In this document: positions 37,723 to 47,161 of the stretch, one piece after another
How the letters are laid out: every line of letters begins with the position of its first letter
Numbering within the stretch: the stretch's first letter is position 1
Origin: Sphingobacterium sp. R2
Lineage (GTDB): Bacteria > Bacteroidota > Bacteroidia > Sphingobacteriales > Sphingobacteriaceae
Reading direction: 5' to 3'
Length of the DNA stretch: 64,000 bases
Assembly (NCBI RefSeq): GCF_040760075.1
Contig: NZ_CP142884.1
Location: forward strand, 2,852,001-2,916,000
Program-made: the position numbers and the translations under genes
The notes under the pieces: generated by a model
What the model was told of the DNA's origin: nothing
What the model saw: only the letters and a program-made list of their open reading frames with translations
Databases searched by the model: none

Positions 37723-38400
37723 TTATAGCCAAAGCTTATCGATATCTTTCTTCAGTATTTTTTCTTTCATTTCCTCCTCAAAGTCTCCAAACTGATCTCT
37801 TTCGACGGATTTACTGATGTTACCAGCTTCGAGTACCAAGATTTCATCGCAGGTATCTTTTAAGGTGGAAAAGATATGGGACGAAATCAATATGATCTTT
37901 CCCATTGCTTTTAGGCGGAGAATAATCTCCGTAAGAATAATGCTGCTTTGTAGATCGATGCCATTAAAAGGTTCGTCTAGGATATAGTAATTATTGTCCT
38001 GCAGCAACGTCGCCGTCAGCGCAAGTTTTTTTTTCATCCCTGTGGAATAAGAGCTCGCATATTCCTTCAGTGGCAATTCGAAAATATTTCTTTCACTAAG
38101 ATTTTTGATCTTCTTTCCACGCGCATCTGTCAGCAGATAGATATACTCTTCACCTGTTAGCTTCGACATGAAGTAAGGGTCCGAGGTTAAGTAGCCTAAA
38201 TGATTCTTTAACGGTTGCACAGCGGATGTTATAGTGCCTGAGTGTATTTCAAGTCCTGCAAGACAACGAAACAGGGTTGTTTTTCCTGCACCATTTTCGC
38301 CAACGATGCCATATACCTTTCCACCGCTAAAGGTATAAGAGATCTCGTGGAGTACCTGATGTTGTCCAAAAGATTTACTGAGGTTCGTAAGCTCGATCAT
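37723..38400 (-). CDS. ABC transporter ATP-binding protein
   Basis: A 225-residue ATPase subunit. Walker A is GENGAGKTT (about 35-43), the signature is degenerate (SYSTGMKKKLAL in place of LSGGQ), Walker B is YYILDEPFNGID, followed by the switch His in LISSHIF. The signature variant is common in exporter-type ATPases of the CcmA/YxlF kind. Its ATG overlaps the permease stop codon by 4 bases (ATGA), so the two are translationally coupled. Confidence 0.95.
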   Translation of the reverse strand: MIELTNLSKSFGQHQVLHEISYTFSGGKVYGIVGENGAGKTTLFRCLAGLEIHSGTITSAVQPLKNHLGYLTSDPYFMSKLTGEEYIYLLTDARGKKIKNLSERNIFELPLKEYASSYSTGMKKKLALTATLLQDNNYYILDEPFNGIDLQSSIILTEIILRLKAMGKIILISSHIFSTLKDTCDEILVLEAGNISKSVERDQFGDFEEEMKEKILKKDIDKLWL

Positions 38401-39311
38401 AAATGATTTTTAAGGTTGTTGATGGCTTTAATGTAATAAAAAGGCAATAGCGCAAGTATCAATGGATAAAAGCTAAAACAAAGTATTAATGCAAAGCCTT
38501 CCGGGAAATTGATTTCCCTTGGGTAAGCGACGTATTTTAATGTAATTGCAAAAGGAAGCAGAAAAAATATACCTCCCAGCACAATGCAGGCATTGAATAA
38601 CGCTGCGGGAAAGAAAAAGACGTAAATAAGGAGGAGAGGAAATGCAAATAGAAGGCATTGCAAAATTCCCCGACGAAATTTTCGCATAAGAAAGCCACTT
38701 GGTGTATTATTTTGATTCCAAAGGTAAAAAATTGGCTCCGGTAACTGATAAAATAAAACGCAAGTGATCCCGATGCACGCGACACAAAATAAGACAAGAT
38801 TGGGATTGGCAGCATAAAAACCTATGCCAGCCAATAGATATAAAACGATTAAAAGAAGGTAACTTCGACGGAATCCGATAATAAATTCGAATGGTTTTTT
38901 TGCGAATGGTGTCGGAATGGACTTGCCAAAAGCCTTAAATGTCAAAAATGAAAAAAGTACAGCTAATACAATCAAAAACAGTGCATATGGCCAATGACTA
39001 TGAAGGAGAAGAATGACAAACGAAGGGATAACGACCAAGGCATTCTCCCAGAGTCTGATTTTATAAAAATCTCTTCTGCTGAATATGTTTTTGAGAAAAT
39101 CGTTTCTATTTTTTTCAGTGAGTAGAAAAAGTAGTTGAAAATTGCCCAGTATCAGGGCGTAATAGCCAAAATTAGGGTATTGAAACAAAGCATAATAACT
39201 CAAATAGCATAACCCAAACAATAGGAGATAGGCGATCGGAACAGGTAGTCCTGTAGCTTTGATATGACGAACGAGTAATTTGTATTGGAGCTTTAAATAA
39301 TTGCTTACCAT
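38397..39311 (-). CDS. ABC transporter membrane subunit
   Basis: A 304-residue integral membrane protein with about seven to eight hydrophobic segments, starting near residue 22 (LPVPIAYLLLFGLCYLSYYA) and ending with FALILCFSFYPLILALLPFY. I see no substrate motif. The 4-base overlap with the ATPase gene shows that they form one transporter, probably an exporter with a single fused or dimeric permease. Together with the GNAT gene it makes a three-gene operon. Exporter-plus-acetyltransferase suggests self-protection or envelope modification, which is only inference. Confidence 0.88.
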   Translation of the reverse strand: MVSNYLKLQYKLLVRHIKATGLPVPIAYLLLFGLCYLSYYALFQYPNFGYYALILGNFQLLFLLTEKNRNDFLKNIFSRRDFYKIRLWENALVVIPSFVILLLHSHWPYALFLIVLAVLFSFLTFKAFGKSIPTPFAKKPFEFIIGFRRSYLLLIVLYLLAGIGFYAANPNLVLFCVACIGITCVLFYQLPEPIFYLWNQNNTPSGFLMRKFRRGILQCLLFAFPLLLIYVFFFPAALFNACIVLGGIFFLLPFAITLKYVAYPREINFPEGFALILCFSFYPLILALLPFYYIKAINNLKNHL

Positions 39312-39509
39312 GATAAATCAAACTTAGATAAATTACCTTTTATATCCAATACAATTGTTTAGCATATAACGGCAAGTATTCGATCCGAGATGTTCTTACC
39401 GGCACTCCTGTGTGCCATGCAATTTATTGGTCTTTGACGCTGTCCATTGTGAAACTGATGATAGCGGAAATGACTTTTGCCTCACATGCATTTTCGGGAA
39501 CTTTAAAGG

Positions 39510-40682
39510 CTAGTTGGCTTGGTGCCTTCGTTGCCAGCTCAGCATATAGGCCAGTGCAAGCAGTAGAACCAATGCATTGCCATACATAATGACGGGAATC
39601 CGTAGAATAACATCGCTATAGTATAGGCCAGCAAGTAGTGCGCCAAGGCCAATTCCCGCTTCGAGCGAGATATACATGGTTGCTACGGCCTTGCCGCGAT
39701 GCTCGGGTAAGCTGAGGTCAATTGTCCAAGCATTGACAGCAGGTGAGAGTATGCCCGTGCCTGCACCATAGATGCTTGCACCGATCATCATTCCAACGAA
39801 GCTATTGCCCATTCCGATAGCAACAAGTGCAATGGCAATAATGATTAATCCAACAACAATAACTTTTGGTCTTCCGTAACGGTCCGAGACTTTACCGGAT
39901 ACAAAACGTATCAGTACTGATGCAATCGTAAAGGCCAGGAAAAATAGACCTTTGTTTTTAATTCCTAAATATTCACTCCAGTCAGGAATTAAGGTTAGAA
40001 TAACTCCATAAGCCGTATAGGATAAAAAGGTGACGATTCCAGCGGGTAGGGCACGCCATTCGATGATATCCTTGCGGTTTATTTTGAGCATCGAAAGATT
40101 AAATTTCTGTTTTTTTGCCAGTGTCTCCTTCATATTAATGACGATAATAATCGAGAGAAGTGCCATGAGAGATGAACAGTAAAACATGATATTGATCCCA
40201 AAGGCTTCAAAGATTGCGCTACCAATCGCTGGGCCAACAGCTGTACCGATGCTAAAAGCAAGTCCATGCATACCCAATGCCTCACCCCATCGTTTTTGGG
40301 GTACTAAATCAGCCACATAAGCCGAAGTTGAAGTCGGTTTAAAACCCGTAGAAAAGCCGTGTATCAATCGTAGGAATAAAAAACCCGCGACGGACGTCAA
40401 GATCGGGTAGAGAAATCCACAGATAAAACAAACGATGGATCCAATGGCCATGACCGGCACCCGCCCCCATCGGTCGGTCAATTTTCCACTGAAAGGCCGC
40501 GAAATTCCTGCGGTCAATGTAAACAAAGCAATGATTAAACCTTTGTACTCTGCTCCGCCCAAGCTGCTCAGGTAATTCGGAAGCTCGGGGATAATCATAT
40601 TGAAACTCGAAGAGAATAAGAGCGAGCTTAAGCAGAGTAAAATAAATTGTAACGTATAGATGGATTTCTGTTCAGCTGGCAT
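39510..40682 (-). CDS. Major facilitator superfamily transporter
   Basis: A 390-residue 12-helix transporter. The MFS motif A is present after helix 2 (GKLTDRWGRVPV) and again, degenerate, after helix 8 (GKVSDRYGRPKV). Helix 5 contains AFSIGTAVGPAIGSAIFEAF, the motif-C-like glycine-rich run of drug:H+ antiporters, so an efflux role is likely. The start MPAEQKSIYTLQFILLCL is the only good one. The gap of 198 bp to the ABC operon and its length suggest an independent transcript. Confidence 0.92.
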   Translation of the reverse strand: MPAEQKSIYTLQFILLCLSSLLFSSSFNMIIPELPNYLSSLGGAEYKGLIIALFTLTAGISRPFSGKLTDRWGRVPVMAIGSIVCFICGFLYPILTSVAGFLFLRLIHGFSTGFKPTSTSAYVADLVPQKRWGEALGMHGLAFSIGTAVGPAIGSAIFEAFGINIMFYCSSLMALLSIIIVINMKETLAKKQKFNLSMLKINRKDIIEWRALPAGIVTFLSYTAYGVILTLIPDWSEYLGIKNKGLFFLAFTIASVLIRFVSGKVSDRYGRPKVIVVGLIIIAIALVAIGMGNSFVGMMIGASIYGAGTGILSPAVNAWTIDLSLPEHRGKAVATMYISLEAGIGLGALLAGLYYSDVILRIPVIMYGNALVLLLALAYMLSWQRRHQAN

Positions 40683-40794
40683 GGTGGAATTTTATCGTGT
40701 GTGCATAGTCAAAAAAGGACAATGGAAGTTGGCGATTATCCATCCTTCAAGGGAATGGGACAAATGTACAGTTTTTGGAGCGATGAATGGATTT

Positions 40795-41544
40795 TTAAAC
40801 CAATTTTTGTCTAGAAATTTCGCTACAGAAGATCGTTGTTGCTACAGCAACATTTAAAGACTCTGCCTGCCCTATGCGGGGAATAGTAATGGCTTGATCG
40901 ATCAATGCTGTTAGTTCTTCACTAATACCGTTTCCCTCATTGCCCATGACAATCAGACCCTCATCGGTCCATTGGGTTTGATAAATGGATTGGCCATGCA
41001 GTAGTGCACCATACACTTTCAAGTTGCTTGACTGTATAAATTCCGCTAAATCAGTATAATAGATCTGAAGTCTGGCCAGTGAGCCCATAGTTGCCTGTAC
41101 TACTTTAGGGTTGTAGGCGTCTACAGTTCCAATGGAACAGATAATATGTTCGATTCCAAACCACTCCGCAGTGCGGATAATCGTGCCTAAATTGCCCGGA
41201 TCCTGCACATCATCGAGCACAAGACTAAATTTATTTTTTAAGTTGTCCGATACAATCGTTTGTTGTGATGGTAGTTTGACCAATGCGAGAATTCCCTGCG
41301 GCGATTTCAACGCACTAATCTTTTGAAATTCAGTCTCCGTCAGTTCGTGGCATTTTATATTATGCGAGATTTTACCCACTTTTGTGCTGGCGTCGCCCGT
41401 ATAGAAAATGGACTCAACCTGATAGCGAGAAGAAATAAATTCCATGACGGACTTTATACCCTCCACGATAAAAAGGCCGTGCTGTTTTCTAAACTTTTTA
41501 TTTTGCAGAGACGTTATTAGACTGATTTGCGCTTTTGACAACAT
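40795..41544 (-). CDS. SpoU/TrmH-family RNA 2'-O-methyltransferase
   Basis: A 249-residue SAM-dependent methyltransferase of the knotted SPOUT fold acting on rRNA or tRNA. The N-terminal substrate-binding domain covers 1-95 (KKFRKQHGLFIVEGIKSVME). The catalytic part has motif 1 DPGNLGTIIRTAEWFG, motif 2 VMGNEGNGIS and motif 3 IPRIGQAESLNVAVATTI. This is the RlmB-like arrangement with an N-terminal L30e-like domain, so a 23S rRNA target is likely. Its start codon is only 8 bases from that of the divergent Omp85 gene. Confidence 0.93.
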   Translation of the reverse strand: MLSKAQISLITSLQNKKFRKQHGLFIVEGIKSVMEFISSRYQVESIFYTGDASTKVGKISHNIKCHELTETEFQKISALKSPQGILALVKLPSQQTIVSDNLKNKFSLVLDDVQDPGNLGTIIRTAEWFGIEHIICSIGTVDAYNPKVVQATMGSLARLQIYYTDLAEFIQSSNLKVYGALLHGQSIYQTQWTDEGLIVMGNEGNGISEELTALIDQAITIPRIGQAESLNVAVATTIFCSEISRQKLV

Positions 41545-41552
41545 TTTTATTG

Positions 41553-43904
41553 ATGATTAATTACCCTCGTTTTATCGGATTTGCAAGTATAACCTTTTTA
41601 ATGTCACTTTTTGCATCCTGCCGGTCTTCAAAATACCTTGACGATGACCAGGCTTTGGTTACAAAAGTACAGATTTCTGGTGTCAACCCTGCATTGAAAG
41701 AATCATCCGAAACGTATATTTCCAATCAAATACGACCTAATTCAAGGGTAAATCTCTTTATTTACAATACGTTCAATACTACAAACGGCCGCTATAAAAC
41801 TAAGAAAATTCGGAATGTCGGTGAGCCACCTCATTTATTAGATTCGGCAATGGTCGATTTGTCCGCTAATCAAATCCGGCGATTTTTGTTTTCGAAAGGT
41901 TATTTTAAAGCCAAAGTAACACCCGAAATTGCCGTTTCGAAGAAGCGCGCGCATATAGACTTTAAGGTTGATGCTGGTGCTCCATATCAAATTAGAGGTG
42001 TAGATCGTACCTTTGAAGAAGCGGATATAAAAGACATCTTTGAACGTGAGGTGCTACCAAAGACTGCTGTCAAGCCAAATACGCAATATGATGCAGCAAA
42101 ATTAATCGATGAAAGAGAGAAACTTTATGTTTCGATGCGGAACAACGGATATTATGATTATTTGCGGCAATATATGCGTGCAGGTATTGATTCGGCTATA
42201 GCGGGTAATTTGATCGACCTTAAAATCAATGTCGAAAATCCGTCGGATTCTACGATACATAAAAAGTATCAGATTGACAGTGTTTATATGACCATAAGGA
42301 ATTATGGTGCAATGTCGAAGAAGGCACCGCGTCGCATTCAAGATTCAGCGAAACGACTCCTGTTTGTCGATGAAACGAATAGCTTTCGTTGGAAACCGTT
42401 AGAGCGTTATATGTATTTGCGGTCTGGGAATTATTATTCGTTACAAGAGGAAAATAAATCCTATGACCGATTGTATGAGATGAATGGATTTCGTTCTGTC
42501 AAAATACAGTTTGTCAAGAAAGATTCCAACAAGCTTAATGTGCATTATGATTTCGTTCCAAGACCTCGCATGGGAAACCAGATAGAAGGTGAGTATACCT
42601 TTAGTTCGGGCATGAGTGGGTTCAATATCGGAAATACCTTTTCCCAACGTAATATTTTTGGAGGATCAGAGCAATTGGAAGTTAAATTGCGCTATGGCGT
42701 TTTATTTGACCCGCGATTGGCAGGGGGGCTTTCCAGTAAGATCTTTAACAACGATTTTCAGGCAGGAGTCAACTTAGTTATTCCTCGTTTGATGGTCCCT
42801 TTTCGTATAAATCCGGGAGGGAAATTTGGCTTGCCTAAAACGACCTATTCCATGACATTGCAATTATTTGATCAGGATAAAACCTATTCAAACCGATATT
42901 TTATTACGTCCTTAAATTATTCCTGGTATGAAACGGAGAATAAATACCACAGCTTCACACCCATCGTATTGGAGTATCGGGATGGACGCCTAGATTCCAA
43001 TTTTCGGAACAAGCTCGTGCAAGAAGGCTATCAGCTGTATGTGCGGAGCAACGACCGCCAATATTTCGGTTTGGGGACCCAGTACACCTTTGTTTTGAAT
43101 GGAAAAAAGTTGAATAGCAGGGAAGATTTTCAATATTTCAGAGGGACATTGGATATTAGTGGGAACTTTCTGGATCTTATTAGTTCTTTGGCAAAATTGC
43201 CCAAGAATGCCGACGGAGAGAAAAAGATCTTTGGTGTGCCTTTTCTCCAGTATGCCAAAACTGAACTCGATTATCGTTTATATCGAAATCTTGGAGGAAA
43301 TAGACAGTTTGTCTTTCGTTTTAATCCAGGGATAGCGATTCCATACGGTAACAACTCCAAATTGCTGATTTTTGAGAAGAGTTTCTATAGTGGCGGAATG
43401 AACGGTATCCGTGCATGGCAGGCACGTACGTTGGGACCGGGTGCTTACAACCGTCAGAGTTTAAGTGAAGACTTGCGTTTAAATCTCCGTAATCTGGATC
43501 AACTCGGCGAAATTAAATTGGAAGCGAACGCAGAGTATCGTTTCCGGTTGCTCAATAATTTTTTGGGAGCCAAAATGAACGGAGCGACATTCGTAGATAT
43601 GGGGAATGTTTGGCGTCTGAAGAAAGATGAAGAATTGAACCCTGGAGGAGAGTTTAAAATCAATAAATTTCTTGGGCAGGTCGCGATTGGTACCGGTTTT
43701 GGACTTCGTTTCGATTCAGAATATTTTGTGATCCGTCTGGATGCAGGACTTAAACTTAAAGATCCCCAGTTTTCAGGTGCAGATCAATGGGTTATTAAGC
43801 ACTTTTTTGATTCCAAAGAATTTAAGGCACAGTACTATGAAACCCACAAACCAGACAGATACAATTTTATTCAATATAATTTTGGTATCGGTATGCCGTT
43901 TTAA
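41553..43904 (+). CDS. BamA/TamA-like (Omp85) outer-membrane lipoprotein
   Basis: A 783-residue outer-membrane assembly factor. The ATG at 41553 gives an SPII signal (MINYPRFIGFASITFLMSLF, lipidated Cys23 in FASC); an in-frame TTG six codons upstream would overlap the divergent gene. POTRA-like repeats occupy about 35-330 (LVTKVQISGVNPALKESSET) and the Omp85 barrel about 400-783, ending YNFIQYNFGIGMPF with a terminal aromatic. The barrel contains the GGxNxRAW-like segment GGMNGIRAWQARTLGPGAY, a hallmark of lid-loop-bearing Omp85 proteins. Lipidated Omp85 proteins are frequent in Bacteroidota; the cargo is unknown. Confidence 0.92.
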   Translation: MINYPRFIGFASITFLMSLFASCRSSKYLDDDQALVTKVQISGVNPALKESSETYISNQIRPNSRVNLFIYNTFNTTNGRYKTKKIRNVGEPPHLLDSAMVDLSANQIRRFLFSKGYFKAKVTPEIAVSKKRAHIDFKVDAGAPYQIRGVDRTFEEADIKDIFEREVLPKTAVKPNTQYDAAKLIDEREKLYVSMRNNGYYDYLRQYMRAGIDSAIAGNLIDLKINVENPSDSTIHKKYQIDSVYMTIRNYGAMSKKAPRRIQDSAKRLLFVDETNSFRWKPLERYMYLRSGNYYSLQEENKSYDRLYEMNGFRSVKIQFVKKDSNKLNVHYDFVPRPRMGNQIEGEYTFSSGMSGFNIGNTFSQRNIFGGSEQLEVKLRYGVLFDPRLAGGLSSKIFNNDFQAGVNLVIPRLMVPFRINPGGKFGLPKTTYSMTLQLFDQDKTYSNRYFITSLNYSWYETENKYHSFTPIVLEYRDGRLDSNFRNKLVQEGYQLYVRSNDRQYFGLGTQYTFVLNGKKLNSREDFQYFRGTLDISGNFLDLISSLAKLPKNADGEKKIFGVPFLQYAKTELDYRLYRNLGGNRQFVFRFNPGIAIPYGNNSKLLIFEKSFYSGGMNGIRAWQARTLGPGAYNRQSLSEDLRLNLRNLDQLGEIKLEANAEYRFRLLNNFLGAKMNGATFVDMGNVWRLKKDEELNPGGEFKINKFLGQVAIGTGFGLRFDSEYFVIRLDAGLKLKDPQFSGADQWVIKHFFDSKEFKAQYYETHKPDRYNFIQYNFGIGMPF

Positions 43905-43963
43905 AGCAGCCTTCATTTATTTTGACTTGCTTTCATTGATACGAATCTTGGTAGGTCTAGGCG

Positions 43964-44491
43964 CTAGCCGATAAGATTTTTGAGACTTGAAAAAATGGAT
44001 TCAAAAATTTTGCTTAAGTCTAACCCCTGGGAATGATTGAATAAAAAGAAAACAATGGCCAGCGCAATGGCTGTCATAATCACTTTTTTAAACATATAAG
44101 CGATTCCTAATACAATAGCAGGAATAATCAAAAACATCAATCCACTGATGGCAAATGGAGAAAGACCACTATCACTCTTGTAGATGTAAAAGAGTCGTCC
44201 TTTAGATGTTTGCTGATTTTTATGGCTAAAGAAAACGAATGTTGATGACTCAATCTTTTGATTTGGGACAGCAACACCGTCGTGAAACTGTAAAGGCTGA
44301 GAGAAACCATTGATCGTAAATAAGTAATTGCCACTGATGGTCTCGTTGGTATTTCCCAAGGAATCCAATGCAATAACAGCTAACTTTCCGTTTTTTGAAA
44401 GATTCTCTTTGACGATAAAGTTTTGGATATTTTGCTCTTGAGCAGCTGCCCAAAAAGGTATCATTAATAGAAAAAATATAATCTTTTTCAT
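43964..44491 (-). CDS. Hypothetical secreted/membrane protein
   Basis: A 175-residue protein with a Sec signal peptide (MKKIIFFLLMIPFWAAAQ). A soluble beta-rich part (about 20-105) is followed by two hydrophobic segments near 110-130 and 135-152 (SGLMFLIIPAIVLGIAYMF, then IMTAIALAIVFFLF) and a short amphipathic tail. I do not recognise a family. It is convergent with the Omp85 gene, with 59 bp between stop codons. Nothing in the neighbourhood points to a role. Confidence 0.75.
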   Translation of the reverse strand: MKKIIFFLLMIPFWAAAQEQNIQNFIVKENLSKNGKLAVIALDSLGNTNETISGNYLFTINGFSQPLQFHDGVAVPNQKIESSTFVFFSHKNQQTSKGRLFYIYKSDSGLSPFAISGLMFLIIPAIVLGIAYMFKKVIMTAIALAIVFFLFNHSQGLDLSKIFESIFSSLKNLIG

Positions 44492-44641
44492 TTTTTTATT
44501 TTATACAAGTCTACAGTAACCCACGCTAAATTTATTCTCCTAGTGTCAAGATCGTCTGGAACGTCGGCAGGGATCAACAAGCTTTATTCGATTTCTTTGC
44601 ATTAAGACTGCAATTTTAGGTATTTTAATTTTCTTTTGGAA

Positions 44642-44773
44642 ATGTTTAAAGTTTCCGATACACCGACACTGCTAGATGGTACTCAGCTAGTTTTACGGCA
44701 ACAAGATAATGGAGTAATCAAAGAAAGTCAGACCATTTGTGTTTTTCACTTAAATAATCTAGTGTTCAGTTAA
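44642..44773 (+). CDS. Possible 43-residue small protein
   Basis: An ATG-initiated frame of 43 codons (MFKVSDTPTLLDGTQLVLRQ and onward) in the 321-bp gap before the thioredoxin-fold gene. Its amino-acid content looks protein-like, and the codon pattern resembles its neighbours. There is no clear promoter or ribosome-binding site and no known match, so it could be chance. Conservation of the frame in relatives would decide. Confidence 0.25.
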   Translation: MFKVSDTPTLLDGTQLVLRQQDNGVIKESQTICVFHLNNLVFS

Positions 44774-44779
44774 ATTTAC

Positions 44780-44787
44780 TATTTTTG
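44780..44787 (+). promoter_or_regulatory. Putative -7 box of the large thioredoxin-fold gene
   Basis: TATTTTTG matches TAnnTTTG and lies 26 bases before the ATG at 44813. No TTG occurs 19-21 bp upstream, so only half of the consensus is present. Confidence 0.35.
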
Positions 44788-44812
44788 ACGTTAACCATAT
44801 AAACTATTGTCA

Positions 44813-47017
44813 ATGAGGAGTATATTGTTATTTTTTGTTTTGGTGAACGCTGTGTGTTTCGGCCAAAAAAATGAAAGTTATCTTATAAAACAAGAGCTGT
44901 TCCTCGGAAATAAGCTAGCAAATTCCAAATCAACTTATGTGACAGTGTCTTCCAATAAGACAGTGTCGAAGAAGGTTTTCCCGCTGGAGATAAACACGAA
45001 AGCCATTATGTTTACAGGTCCGGACAGACAATTTATCTTTTCCAGTTTATGCCCAGACAGCAATTTTAATGTTTTAAATTCGAGTGCATTAGCTGATATT
45101 TTGGTGCAATTGCAACAACCTATTTATTTTAATTTTCAAGGAAAGGAGACGATTGTCGATACGGCATCGCTCAAGAGGGAGATTGGGATGAAAGCCCAGC
45201 ATTGGGAGCTAACAGATGACGTCGTAGCGATGGTAGCTAACAATATGACTGGAGTGGCGGCGGCGTTAAGCCGAGAGCTAAATCATGCCTATATAAACAA
45301 AGATTTTTTAAAAAGACTCCAAGTTGAGCCACAATTGGTCGACAGTAAACGGTATAGCATGACAAAAAGCGATAAGCAGAAAGTATATTTAGCCTTCAGA
45401 GATACGTCTCAACAGTTGGAAGGGGAGCTTCTGATTGACAGGAAAGGCTGCAAACTTACCAGCCTAACCCAACGACATACTTATACATTTGATAATCGTC
45501 CTGTCTTAAGTACAACAAGTATACAGCAATTGGACACCGTTATGCAGCATACTTATGATGAAAGATATGCCGAAATGCTGTTATCAAGCAGTTTTGTGAG
45601 CAAAAAATTATTGACCGATGGCGCAATCGATAGTGTGAAAGCAATGGCGTACATCAAGAAATATGATGCTATTTTTCCTAATGATAGGTTTTTTGTGCAG
45701 AAAAAGTTAAATCTACTTCAGCAGATTAAAGACGATAAGCAATACAACTCAACTTTGAAAAATACACCAGTAAATTTGTTAGCGGGAACACATCATCTCT
45801 CCAATTTGCTTTATAGAGGCGAGCTATCGAAGGATAAATTTATGGCCTTAATTCCTTTGCTGGACATGGAAAAGAAATATAACTGGATACAGAATAGTTT
45901 ATACCAGGGGTATGCGCGTTCGAAGGAATACCTATCTGCTGGTGAACAGATCGAACTATTATTGAATGGCTTTTCTGAAGTTGAAAAACAATACATCTAT
46001 CCTATGGTATTGTGGCGACGGATCGAAGAGTTGGTCAACGATCTACCACAATCTCGGAACCTATTTAATGAGCTGATGGGGCTGAACGCTGATTATTGGA
46101 CCAATGGAAATGCGGGGCGGTATGCTTTAATGGCCTTTAAACGCGTGAGCACTATTGACGCGCAATACGGTATGCACATGTTAAACGACATCATAACAAA
46201 ATTGACAACACTTTACAATACCGATCAGACTGAACGTAAAGATGTAACACGAGCGCATCTTGCCACCGCCTATTATTTTGCTTACCAATTAATTCATAAA
46301 AATGATAGAAGAGAGGCCTTGGCTTATTTGGAAAAAGCTGCCTTATATTCTCCAAAAAAAGATGCTGAAATTGCCTATGATTCCTATTACGACACGAACT
46401 TTTTAAAGGCTAAAAACAACTATTCGGAAGATTATCTGACCGAACTGGCTTCGACGGGACAGAAAGATGTAGCCTTACAAAAATACATTAGGGAGTTTCT
46501 GACCATGCAGGGAACAAGCTACAAGGGCTTACGTGATTTTTATCAACATTACTATTCAGATCAGAAGTTTAGCGAATTTTTTATGCAAAAAGTTGTTTCG
46601 CAGTTACCCGATGCCCCCAATTTTATCTTGAGCAACTTGCAGAATGGTCAAACAACAAAGGACGATTTGAAAGGTAAATGGACCTTGGTGGATTTTTGGG
46701 GTACCTGGTGCGGGCCATGTGTTGCAGAAATGCCAAAGCTTAATAATTTTTATGAGCAGCTCAAGATAGATAAAGAAAGGTCGCAAAGAATTGGGTTTGT
46801 CAGTATTGCGTGTATTGATACAGAAGATAAAGTGAAAAATTTTATTGCCAAAAACAATTATACGATACCAGTACTCATGTCGGACAATCGAGTGGAACGA
46901 GATTTTAATGTGCAGGGTTATCCGAGCAAGTATATTCTAACACCGGCGGGGAAGTTGATAGCGATGCCATTTGGTTTTGACTGGCAGCAGTTGTTAGAAG
47001 AAATAGCCGTTTTTTAA
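44813..47017 (+). CDS. Large TlpA-like thioredoxin-fold secreted protein
   Basis: A 734-residue envelope protein. The ATG at 44813 gives a Sec signal (MRSILLFFVLVNAVCFGQ); an in-frame TTG two codons upstream is less likely. The first 600 residues are mostly alpha-helical with TPR-like features (LATAYYFAYQLIHKNDRREA, then YLEKAALYSP) and match no family I can name. The C-terminal 130 residues form a thioredoxin fold with DFWGTWCGPCVAEMPK and the cis-proline segment VQGYPSKYILTPAG. Such fusions are common in Bacteroidota and are thought to reduce envelope thiols; the N-terminal part may bind the client protein. Confidence 0.88.
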   Translation: MRSILLFFVLVNAVCFGQKNESYLIKQELFLGNKLANSKSTYVTVSSNKTVSKKVFPLEINTKAIMFTGPDRQFIFSSLCPDSNFNVLNSSALADILVQLQQPIYFNFQGKETIVDTASLKREIGMKAQHWELTDDVVAMVANNMTGVAAALSRELNHAYINKDFLKRLQVEPQLVDSKRYSMTKSDKQKVYLAFRDTSQQLEGELLIDRKGCKLTSLTQRHTYTFDNRPVLSTTSIQQLDTVMQHTYDERYAEMLLSSSFVSKKLLTDGAIDSVKAMAYIKKYDAIFPNDRFFVQKKLNLLQQIKDDKQYNSTLKNTPVNLLAGTHHLSNLLYRGELSKDKFMALIPLLDMEKKYNWIQNSLYQGYARSKEYLSAGEQIELLLNGFSEVEKQYIYPMVLWRRIEELVNDLPQSRNLFNELMGLNADYWTNGNAGRYALMAFKRVSTIDAQYGMHMLNDIITKLTTLYNTDQTERKDVTRAHLATAYYFAYQLIHKNDRREALAYLEKAALYSPKKDAEIAYDSYYDTNFLKAKNNYSEDYLTELASTGQKDVALQKYIREFLTMQGTSYKGLRDFYQHYYSDQKFSEFFMQKVVSQLPDAPNFILSNLQNGQTTKDDLKGKWTLVDFWGTWCGPCVAEMPKLNNFYEQLKIDKERSQRIGFVSIACIDTEDKVKNFIAKNNYTIPVLMSDNRVERDFNVQGYPSKYILTPAGKLIAMPFGFDWQQLLEEIAVF

Positions 47018-47161
47018 TATAATTCTCGCTATTTAAAAATGTATTTATTTAATCCCTATGAAATGAATAGCTAGTCATTGACCTTTCCATATACTTTTTT
47101 TTATGCTGCTTTCGTTATATTTAAGCAGAAAGGGAATTAATTGATATTATAGCTAGAAATA

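Noticed and set aside
39312..39509. Short protein-like stretch on the minus strand after the MFS gene
   Set aside because: About 27 codons look protein-like (FKVPENACEAKVISA) but there is no start codon in place and no similarity I recognise; chance cannot be excluded.
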